Under the pieces are notes generated by a model that was not told the origin of the DNA, made no database searches, and saw only the letters and a program-made list of their open reading frames with translations. DNA of 64,000 nucleotides, from the NCBI RefSeq assembly GCF_013487865.1, contig NZ_CP047409.1, positions 248,001 to 312,000 on the forward strand. The letters are read 5' to 3'. Position numbers and translations under genes: made by a program. This document shows positions 36,294 to 42,941 of the stretch, piece by piece. Origin of the DNA: Lactobacillus johnsonii (GTDB taxonomy: Bacteria > Bacillota > Bacilli > Lactobacillales > Lactobacillaceae). How positions within the stretch are numbered: position 1 is the stretch's first letter; every line of letters begins with the position of its first letter.

Positions 36294-36339
36294 GATAACA
36301 GTGTTATCTTTTTAGTTTATGATAACACTGTTATCATAA
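36294..36339 (-). promoter_or_regulatory. Twin palindromic operators before the TetR gene
   Basis: GATAACAGTGTTATC (36294-36308) and GATAACACTGTTATC (36321-36335) are near-copies. The second extends to a perfect 23-bp palindrome (36317-36339; arms TTATGATAACA and TGTTATCATAA around one C). Their centres are 27 bases apart. Confidence 0.75.
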
Positions 36340-36426
36340 ACTAACAAAAATAGAGATAAATATGCAAGAATAAATGTATATACAAACGATATAATTGTAA
36401 TTATAAGATAGTGAAAGGACAATTTT

Positions 36427-36687
36427 ATGGATCACACTGCAAATTATGATAAATATAAAATGTCTAAATTATTTACGACTGGCAATTCTGAAGCAATAAG
36501 ACTGAGAAAAAAGGATACTGAATTATTAGATCTTAATCCTAGTGATCAATTCATTAAAGAAATATCTCTAGATGGAAGGTCGATATCTTATAATAAATTT
36601 TCAAAGATTTCTCAAGAAAATAAAAAAGAAATTGCTAACATTTTAAATGAAGATTCAGACTTGATTTGGGCATTGAAAGATTTATAA
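36427..36687 (+). CDS. AbrB/MazE-like antitoxin
   Basis: 86 residues. KLFTTGNSEAIRLRKKDTEL and LNPSDQFIKEIS resemble the swapped-hairpin AbrB/SpoVT DNA-binding domain used by VapB- and MazE-type antitoxins. The C-terminal tail (about 50-86) is the part that normally wraps the toxin. A remnant of a Doc toxin follows within four bases, so this was probably the antitoxin of a Doc module, now without an intact partner. Confidence 0.7.
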   Translation: MDHTANYDKYKMSKLFTTGNSEAIRLRKKDTELLDLNPSDQFIKEISLDGRSISYNKFSKISQENKKEIANILNEDSDLIWALKDL

Positions 36688-36688
36688 A

Positions 36689-36886
36689 AAACATATTTTT
36701 ACTGATGGAAATAAACGAACTGCATATGTTGCAACTAAATTGTTTTTAAAGAAAAACGGATATAATTTGTCGCTAAATAAGTCAGAAGGTATAGCATTGA
36801 TACTAGGAGTTACCACTGCAGCTGACAGTGAGGATGAAATGATAAAAGTTGCCACTATTTTGAAGAGGCATAGTTCTAAATATTAG
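36689..36886 (+). pseudogene. Doc (death-on-curing) toxin remnant
   Basis: A start-less frame reads KHIFTDGNKRTAYVATKLFL and ends at TAG 36884-36886. HIFTDGNKR is the Fic/Doc active-site motif. Only about 64 C-terminal residues of a normal protein of about 126 remain, so the N-terminal half has been deleted. Confidence 0.8.
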
Positions 36887-36896
36887 TAGAGTGGAG

Positions 36897-36926
36897 AAGC
36901 TTGCAATTAATTTGCGGGCTTTTTTG
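36897..36926 (+). terminator. Terminator after the Doc remnant
   Basis: AAGCTTGCAA pairs with TTGCGGGCTT (two wobble pairs), followed by T run. Confidence 0.75.
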
Positions 36927-36948
36927 ATAAATATGCTATAATTTAGGT

Positions 36949-37078
36949 AAAGAAAAAGGAGATCCGAAGATCTCCCATGAAGCCCGCTTTAAGAGCGGTG
37001 GCTAAAGTTATAAAGTTGACATGCGCCTACTCAATAAACCTGCCAAAGTTATGAATTGAGCGGCGTTTTTGTTTATTT
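36949..37078 (+). ncRNA. Candidate antitoxin RNA, copy 2
   Basis: Extended -10 TGCTATAAT (ending 36942) predicts a start near 36949. GGAGATC/GATCTCC with a CGAA loop lies at its 5' end; read on the minus strand the same hairpin is followed by TTTTTCTTT and would end the toxin message. CTCAAT/ATTGAG plus GGCG and TTTTT ends this RNA near 37070. AGCCCGCT is conserved with copy 1. Confidence 0.62.
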
Positions 37079-37165
37079 TTTGTTGTGATGATCAATATAT
37101 GTCAGCAAAGCTAACACAAAGGTACCAAACAAAAGCATTAACGAGATAACCTCGTATACGCTCAT
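37073..37165 (-). CDS. Holin-like type I toxin peptide (TxpA/BsrG-like), copy 2
   Basis: 30 residues beginning MSVYEVISLMLLFG and ending TYIDHHNKK, one membrane helix. It differs from copy 1 by A-to-V, V-to-L and R-to-K only. Like copy 1 it is preceded by an overlapping frame with a strong ribosome binding site (ATG 37199, stop at 37092). Confidence 0.82.
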   Translation of the reverse strand: MSVYEVISLMLLFGTFVLALLTYIDHHNKK

Positions 37166-37298
37166 CTGGCTGAACCCTTTCCAATCGATGTCGGACCATA
37201 GGCCTCACCTCCGGGAGGAAAAACAGCCACTGCTCATAAAACTTTCTGCAGATATAATTATAGCGAAAATTTGTTTGCAAAAGAATATAGATTAGTCA

Positions 37299-37328
37299 AA
37301 AAGCTCGCGATTAATTTCGCGGGCTTTT
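37299..37328. terminator. Hairpin terminator at the outer end of cassette copy 2
   Basis: AAAAGC and CGCGA pair with TCGCG and GCTTTT around one mismatch, as in copy 1. Confidence 0.6.
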
Positions 37329-37448
37329 ATCATAATTATATTCAAAAAATAGTTCTCTTTGAAAAGTATCATCGTAAGTAGCTAATACTAAACTATAGTA
37401 AAATTATTGATATGATAGAGTCAAAAGAGAAAACTTATTTGGAGTAAG

Positions 37449-38606
37449 GTGGAGGAATTTTTGAAAGATAAAAAAATTCTAAAAAGAGTTAATTATTGGG
37501 TTGCAATTGGAATAGTTTTAATAATATGTATGGGTATCTTTATATGGTGGAATAATTCTAAAAAGAAAACTCCACATCATAAATTGAAGCCTCAACCTGC
37601 TTTAATTGACAATACTAGTACTCGTCCATCTTCGTATACAACTAAAGAATTCAAAAATTTATTATCCCAAAATTATCCAGATATTTATAAAAACTTGAAT
37701 TTTAAACAAAAACCAACTTTCTATGTAATTCCTGGTTTGATTCAGTCAGCAGCAATTAAATATACTCCTCCTGGTCAGGGACAACCAGGGATTGCGTATG
37801 ATATGGATCCGCAGGGCTTAGCGATTATTGACCATAAATATTTAATTATTTCAGCTTATAGTAAAAGCAAGACCTTTGATTCAGTTCTGTGGGTATTAGA
37901 TTTTAAGACTGGCCGCTTTGTAAAAACGGTTGCCTTAAATAATATTGATCATGTTGGGGGAATTACTTATGACGAAGATCATAAGCGTTTATGGGTAGCC
38001 ACTATTAATCAAGAGCAACGAGCACAAGTTCAATCTGTAACGCTGAAAGAAATTGAAAAATATAATTTTAAGAAACAGAAAAAGCCAATAAAATTTGAGC
38101 ATGGTACTAACTTATCGGCACCACTTCGAACCTCTTATATGACATATCATAAGAATAAACTCTATATAGGCTACTTCGATAAAATCCAAGGGGGGGGTCA
38201 GCTTTTTGCCTATAAACTTAATAAAAAAGGACTATTTAAAAAAGATAAGATGCAAGATGGTCTAGCTATTCCTAGTGAAAACTGGTCAACTTACTCTCAA
38301 ATTCAAGGAATTAGTTTTGATAGAAATGATATTTTACTATCTACTTCATATGGTGATTTAAATTCCCAGCTATTAATCTTTAAAAATAAATTGAATAAGC
38401 CAAATTACAATCTTGATCTTTCTGAAGCAGATAAAACCATTATTTTACCGCCATATATGGAACAAATTATTGGTAAAGATGGTGAAATTTATATGTTGTT
38501 TGAATCTGCTACAGCATTATACCGTCAAAATCCTAATTTACTGCATATGGATCGAGTAATTAAGTTGAAAGTTAAATTTAAGGACCGCGAAAATAGTAAG
38601 GAATAG
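37449..38606 (+). CDS. Membrane-anchored protein with predicted beta-propeller-like ectodomain
   Basis: 385 residues. A single N-terminal membrane segment (about 15-34, WVAIGIVLIICMGIFIWW) is followed by a Lys/Pro-rich linker and a large extracellular part. The latter has repeated strand-turn units (IIDHKYLIISAYSK, GGITYDEDHKRLWVAT, IQGISFDRNDILLSTSYG) like a propeller. No catalytic motif is recognised. The start may be GTG 37449 or TTG 37461; GGAGG lies 5 bases before the latter. Function unknown. Confidence 0.7.
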   Translation: MEEFLKDKKILKRVNYWVAIGIVLIICMGIFIWWNNSKKKTPHHKLKPQPALIDNTSTRPSSYTTKEFKNLLSQNYPDIYKNLNFKQKPTFYVIPGLIQSAAIKYTPPGQGQPGIAYDMDPQGLAIIDHKYLIISAYSKSKTFDSVLWVLDFKTGRFVKTVALNNIDHVGGITYDEDHKRLWVATINQEQRAQVQSVTLKEIEKYNFKKQKKPIKFEHGTNLSAPLRTSYMTYHKNKLYIGYFDKIQGGGQLFAYKLNKKGLFKKDKMQDGLAIPSENWSTYSQIQGISFDRNDILLSTSYGDLNSQLLIFKNKLNKPNYNLDLSEADKTIILPPYMEQIIGKDGEIYMLFESATALYRQNPNLLHMDRVIKLKVKFKDRENSKE

Positions 38607-38659
38607 CTATTAAGAGAAACCTTAAGCCAAAATAGAAAACATAACTGCAAGGAGAACCG

Positions 38660-39163
38660 ATGACACTAAATATTCGTACTGTAAAAATGGATGACTTAGA
38701 TGCAATTATTGAGCTTGAATCAAGTGCTTTTCATATGTCAGAAGAAATGACGCGTAAGGATATGGTCGGGCGGATTGAAAATTACTCAGATACTTTTTTA
38801 GTTGCGGAAGTTGATGGAAAAGTAGTGGGACACGTTTTTGGTCCCGTAAGTAAAGATCGCTACATTAAGGATGAACTATATTTCAAAAATTAACCCAATA
38901 ATGCCCAGTATCCTTATCAAACGATTTTGAGTTTGGCAACTAGAAAAGAATATCGTAAGCAAGGGATTGCATCAGCTTTAATTGAGGAATTGTGTAAGAT
39001 TGCTCAAGCACAGGATAGACGTGCAGTTACACTGACTTGTTTACCTAAGCTCTTCCATTTTTATGAAACGCGCGGTTTTGTCAATGAAGGCAAGACCAGT
39101 GATGATATCCCTGATCCAGAAAACGTAAGTAGCTACAATATGGTGAGAGAGCTAAAAAAGTGA
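38660..39163 (+). pseudogene. GNAT-family N-acetyltransferase with one nonsense codon
   Basis: A single frame of 167 codons is interrupted by TAA at 38891. Before it: NIRTVKMDDLDAIIELE; after it: TRKEYRKQGIASALIEELC, whose QGIA stretch is the acetyl-CoA loop (R/QxxGxA-like). The intact protein would resemble arylalkylamine-type acetyltransferases. Because the frame is otherwise clean, the lesion looks recent, or it could be a sequencing error. Confidence 0.85.
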
Positions 39164-39219
39164 ATTTTTGGAAATGAATAAAAAGAGATTTATAATGGTG
39201 ATAAAAGGAGGTCCTGACT

Positions 39220-39360
39220 ATGAGCAATGAATTTTGTCATAATGGAATGAAATGTCAACAGGGATGCCCATGTGCTGGTAAAGATGGTGTTTGTCATTGT
39301 TCCATGGTAAGTGAGAAAAAGTGCGTTTGTCAGAGTCATTGTAAAGAAAAAGAAGAGTAA
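39220..39360 (+). CDS. Small cysteine-rich, metallothionein-like protein
   Basis: 46 residues with nine Cys (6, 12, 16, 18, 25, 27, 35, 37, 41) and three His, including CPC, CHC and CVC pairs. This density is that of metal-cluster proteins such as bacterial metallothioneins, so metal binding is inferred; no named family is claimed. A consensus ribosome binding site, AAAGGAGG, lies 8 bases before the ATG, which supports real translation. It sits between the broken acetyltransferase and an IS. Confidence 0.75.
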   Translation: MSNEFCHNGMKCQQGCPCAGKDGVCHCSMVSEKKCVCQSHCKEKEE

Positions 39361-39417
39361 AATAAAAATCTCATGTTAGCTTGAAGTGCCATAGAAAAGT
39401 TAGACATTTATAAAACT

Positions 39418-40233
39418 TTAAAGATTTGATAATACACGATTTCTGTATTTTACAGGAGTCGTGTATTTTAATTTGTTTGATCTTCTAACATTGTTAAACC
39501 AATAAATATAATCTTTCAGAATTTCCTTCATCTCTTCTAAACTTCCAATCTTAAGTCGATTCAGTTTTTCTCTCTTCATTAGATTAAATATCGTTTCTCC
39601 TGGTGCATTATCATGACAATTTCCTTTTCGGGACATGCTTTGGATTATATTCATTTTCTTTAGTCGAGCCTGATAGCCTGGATTCTGATATTGAAAGCCT
39701 TGATCTGAATGAAGGATAGGAGCAGCTCCTGGTGGAAGATTATCTGCTAGTTCATCTAGCATATTATAAATAGTTTTCATTTCAGGAGAGTAACTTACTG
39801 CACAAGCTAGAATCTCCAAAGAAGCTTCATCTACTACAGGAGAAATATAAACTTTCTTGCCGTTAGTTAGTTTATATTCGGTTACATCGGTATGAAGAAC
39901 TTTATAGGGGATAGTTTCATCAAAAGTTTGATTTAGGATATTTGGTGCTTTCTTTCCTACATTACCCTTATACGAACTATATTTACCAGTATTTTTATGA
40001 TAAATTGTTGTTTTTATTCCTAAACTTCTCATTAACTTACGTACTGTTTCTAGAGAAAGTTTAAATCCTTCATCTCTTAACGCTCCCCACATAGGACGAT
40101 AACCATATGTTTCTTGTCCTTCATAGCCATAATAGATTTCTTGAATCTTCTCTTTTACTAAAGCATACTTATCAGCTTGATTAATTCTATTTTTTACATT
40201 GTCATAGTAAGTCTTTCTATTTAATTTAAGCAC
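39418..40233 (-). CDS. IS3-family transposase OrfB
   Basis: 271 residues from the first ATG. An HTH_21-like region (YGYRPMWGALRDEGFKLS) precedes the rve/DDE domain: VLHTDVTEYKL, ILHSDQGFQYQN and the Glu in NCHDNAPGETIFNLMKRE. In intact relatives OrfB is made as a fusion by -1 frameshifting from OrfA; the frame is open upstream (IRAKHHQVKLKVLFK) as expected. Since OrfA is broken, normal fusion is unlikely. Confidence 0.85.
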   Translation of the reverse strand: MLKLNRKTYYDNVKNRINQADKYALVKEKIQEIYYGYEGQETYGYRPMWGALRDEGFKLSLETVRKLMRSLGIKTTIYHKNTGKYSSYKGNVGKKAPNILNQTFDETIPYKVLHTDVTEYKLTNGKKVYISPVVDEASLEILACAVSYSPEMKTIYNMLDELADNLPPGAAPILHSDQGFQYQNPGYQARLKKMNIIQSMSRKGNCHDNAPGETIFNLMKREKLNRLKIGSLEEMKEILKDYIYWFNNVRRSNKLKYTTPVKYRNRVLSNL

Positions 40234-40286
40234 CTTAAATAAGACCTTAAGTTTAACTTGATGGTGTTTTGCCCGAATATCCTGTA

Positions 40287-40794
40287 TTAATTGTGTTTTT
40301 TGTTTGTTGGATAACGTGGATATCGGGCAGCCACTTTTTTTAAGACAAGATTTTCCACTCTAAGTCTTTCTAATTCAGCTTCCTGCTTAAGAATTTTTTC
40401 TTCATACTTTTGCTTTTCACTAAGTTCTAACTTTTTAGTTGTCTTCTTACTCTTTTTAGGCACTTTCCTAGGCCGACCTTTCTGTTAGCGTATCCTTCTT
40501 CATTGAACTTTTTAGCCCAATTGTATACTTGAGAATCACTAATATTAAACTTAGCCGCTACCTTTGAAACTCCAATAGAATGTGTTAAATAGTAGCGTAC
40601 CACATTTAGCTTAAAGTCAGAAGAATAAGTAGTACAGATAAGGCAGCTAAACCTCGACACTTAGCCTTATCAATCCATCTACGAATAAGAGTCCAATGAA
40701 TATTATATTGTTTAGCTAAACCTTTTATTGAATCTTCATGATTTAAATATTTGGAAACAATTTCAATTTTTAATTCAGTCGAATATTTGGTCAT
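40287..40794 (-). pseudogene. IS3-family OrfA, frameshifted
   Basis: The protein starts MTKYSTELKIEIVSKYL and runs to about 40640, continues in a second frame (SSDFKLNVVRYYLTH) to about 40483, then in a third (GRPRKVPKKSKKTTKKL through a leucine-zipper region) to TAA 40287. At least two one-base changes are needed to explain this. Confidence 0.82.
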
Positions 40795-40867
40795 AAAAAA
40801 TACCTCATAATTATTAGATTTTATGTCTAACAATTATGAGGCACTTCAAATTTGAACGAGAAGCTTT

Positions 40868-41383
40868 TTACTTAGTTAATTTATGTACTTTATGAGCCAA
40901 AACCATTTCTTTGTTTCGATCTTCATAAATTGCGTCTTTTACGTAGTTCCAGGGTGCCATTAGGCGACCTTTATTGTTTTTACGGAAAAGAAAGTCAGCA
41001 TGATGATTTTCAAGGTGACGTAGATATCTTTTAGCATTTTGAACCTGAGTATGATGCTTTAGATTTAAGCGAGGTTCAAAATCAATAATTTTATGATCAG
41101 CATTAAAGACAGGTCTTACTTTATGGTGCCAGTGACGAGCACTAGCAACATGACGACTAACTTTTTTGCCTGCTTCAATAATATTTTCTTTAGTGGCTAA
41201 ACTATTCCGATCTTTTAACTCTGCATGTGGATCTAGATAATAGTTTCCTAAACCATCTTGACGATAAAGACGTAACTTTTTGAATGATTTATTATTTTTA
41301 TCCGTCTTCACTTCAATAACGTCACCATTGGTATGGTTCATTAAATACATGTGATGTTTTTTAGTGTAATTTACACCCTTCAT
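40868..41383 (-). CDS. Hypothetical basic protein, 171 aa
   Basis: I do not recognise this protein. It is rich in His, Lys, Asn and Arg (HHMYLMNHTNGDVIEVKTDK, RHVASARHWHHKVRPVF). There is no signal peptide or membrane segment. The IS at 39381 inserted only a few bases beyond its stop and may have removed its terminator. Two long hairpins lie upstream. Confidence 0.55.
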   Translation of the reverse strand: MKGVNYTKKHHMYLMNHTNGDVIEVKTDKNNKSFKKLRLYRQDGLGNYYLDPHAELKDRNSLATKENIIEAGKKVSRHVASARHWHHKVRPVFNADHKIIDFEPRLNLKHHTQVQNAKRYLRHLENHHADFLFRKNNKGRLMAPWNYVKDAIYEDRNKEMVLAHKVHKLTK

Positions 41384-41464
41384 GATCAGAAATTCACCCC
41401 TTTATATATCTTATGAATCTATATTATAGACGCATTTTAAAATAAAGTATAGTGATTAAAGTAG

Positions 41465-41507
41465 GACATTAAGTAATTTGTAAGAGTACAAAAAATTACT
41501 TAATGTC
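41465..41507. other. Perfect 15-bp inverted repeat
   Basis: GACATTAAGTAATTT pairs with AAATTACTTAATGTC across 13 bases. No T run directly follows on either strand, so it may be a decayed terminator or a protein-binding site before the gene at 41383. Confidence 0.5.
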
Positions 41508-41521
41508 TATAAAAAGAAAAC

Positions 41522-41560
41522 ACTAAAGACAGTTAGAGGTTTATTCTAACTGTCTTTAGT
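41522..41560 (-). terminator. Terminator of the oxc-frc unit
   Basis: ACTAAAGACAGTTAGA pairs perfectly with TCTAACTGTCTTTAGT across seven bases; on the minus strand it is followed by GTTTTCTTTTT. Confidence 0.8.
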
Positions 41561-41577
41561 AAATATTTAAAAGTTAA

Positions 41578-42936
41578 TTAGTGTTCTTTGCCGTCGATAA
41601 TAACATGAACGCGTGGATTCTTAGGACCTTTAGCCTTAGAAATAACGCCTTTGTTAACTAAATCTTCGATTTGATCTGGGTCATAGCCTAACTTAGACAA
41701 AATTTCTTTGTTGTTCTCACCTAGGTCAGGAGCCTTATCGTAAACTGGCTTGTAGTTTGAAAGAGTAAATGGTAAACCGATGGTCTTAAAGTCGCCACGA
41801 TTACCGCCTTGATTAATAGTAACGATAGCGCCATCCTTGTTTAAGTCTGGATCGTTTTCAAGTTCATGCCAGTCAAGAACAGGACCAACAGGAACACCAG
41901 CAGCACCAAGTTCTTTAGTTAGAGTGTATTTATCGTATTGCTTCGTGTATTCTTCGATTAGTGGGTAAAGTTCTTCTTTGTGTAATTGACGGTGTTGCCA
42001 ATCAACAAATCTTGGATCAGTTTCCCATTCTGGGTGACCCATTGCTTCGCAAAGTTTATCCCAATTCTTGTTTTCGTTTTGAATAACAATGTAAACGTAA
42101 GCGTTAGGATCAGTTTCCCAACCTTTGGCCTTGTAAGTCCAGCCAATAACTTGACCACCTTCAGTGTTTTCAGCACGAGGAATTGCTTTGCTCCATTTCC
42201 AGTCAGGGTAGACTGCATAATGAGGAAGAGCACCTAAGTTATCTAACATGATTTGGTCACGTAATTTAATACGGCAAAGGTTTAATACAGCATCTTGCAT
42301 TGATTGGTAAACAAAAGTACCTTCACCAGTATGTTCACGTTGAAGTAAAGCTGCCAAAATACCGATAGCTAAGTGCATACCAGTGTTTGAATCACCTAAA
42401 GCAGCAGCTGATTGAGTAGGAACGTTGTTAGGCCCCTTGTTCCAACCAGTAGCAGAGGCAGCACCACCAGCAGATTGAGCAACTGGTTCAAAAGCTTTAA
42501 CGTTTTCAAAACGTGAACCTTGGTTGAAACCTTTTAATGAAGCATAAATTAATTTAGGATTTAATTCATGAAGCTTATCCCAGCCAAACCCATTTCTATC
42601 AGCAGAACCAGGAGCAATGTTTTCTACGAATACGTCGGCTTTCTTAATTAAGTCGTACATAATCTTCTTACCTTCTGGAGCCTTGATATCAACAGTTAAA
42701 GACTTCTTGTTTGCGTTTAATTGTAAGAAGTAAAGACTCCAAGAATCTTTAATATCAAGTAATTCGTTTCTAGTTGGGTCACCAGTGTCAGTACGTTCAA
42801 TTTTAATAACTTCAGCACCTAACCATGCTAAAAGTTGCGTACATGAAGGACCAGATTGTACTTGAGTCCAGTCGATGACTTTAATTCCTTTTAATGGAGC
42901 ATATTCATTTTGTTCGTTTTTTTCATTTTCACTCAT
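41578..42936 (-). CDS. frc: Formyl-CoA:oxalate CoA-transferase
   Basis: 452 residues, class III CoA-transferase. VQSGPSCTQ near residue 27 matches the conserved Gln loop of Oxalobacter Frc (Gln17), and ALGDSNTGMHLAIG holds the catalytic Asp182 (Asp169 there). It moves CoA from formyl-CoA to oxalate. It is encoded five bases after oxc and ends at a long hairpin. With Oxc it forms the oxalate-degrading cycle known in L. gasseri and L. acidophilus. Confidence 0.93.
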   Translation of the reverse strand: MSENEKNEQNEYAPLKGIKVIDWTQVQSGPSCTQLLAWLGAEVIKIERTDTGDPTRNELLDIKDSWSLYFLQLNANKKSLTVDIKAPEGKKIMYDLIKKADVFVENIAPGSADRNGFGWDKLHELNPKLIYASLKGFNQGSRFENVKAFEPVAQSAGGAASATGWNKGPNNVPTQSAAALGDSNTGMHLAIGILAALLQREHTGEGTFVYQSMQDAVLNLCRIKLRDQIMLDNLGALPHYAVYPDWKWSKAIPRAENTEGGQVIGWTYKAKGWETDPNAYVYIVIQNENKNWDKLCEAMGHPEWETDPRFVDWQHRQLHKEELYPLIEEYTKQYDKYTLTKELGAAGVPVGPVLDWHELENDPDLNKDGAIVTINQGGNRGDFKTIGLPFTLSNYKPVYDKAPDLGENNKEILSKLGYDPDQIEDLVNKGVISKAKGPKNPRVHVIIDGKEH

Positions 42937-42941
42937 TTTAA

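Larger units (their letters stand above)
36930..37331. repeat. Type I toxin-antitoxin cassette, copy 2
   Basis: Second copy of the segment at 32131-32531, same orientation, about 4.8 kb away. The two copies bracket the XRE, Fic, flavodoxin, TetR and Doc-module genes. Confidence 0.85.
39381..40849 (-). mobile_element. IS3-family insertion sequence, about 1469 bp
   Basis: The ends share TTGAAGTGCC with further matches (GTTAGACAT) as imperfect inverted repeats. No clear target duplication was found. OrfB is intact but OrfA has frameshifts. The element is in the size range of IS1223, described from L. johnsonii; identity to it was not tested. It lies directly after the stop of the gene at 40868. 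Confidence 0.82.
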
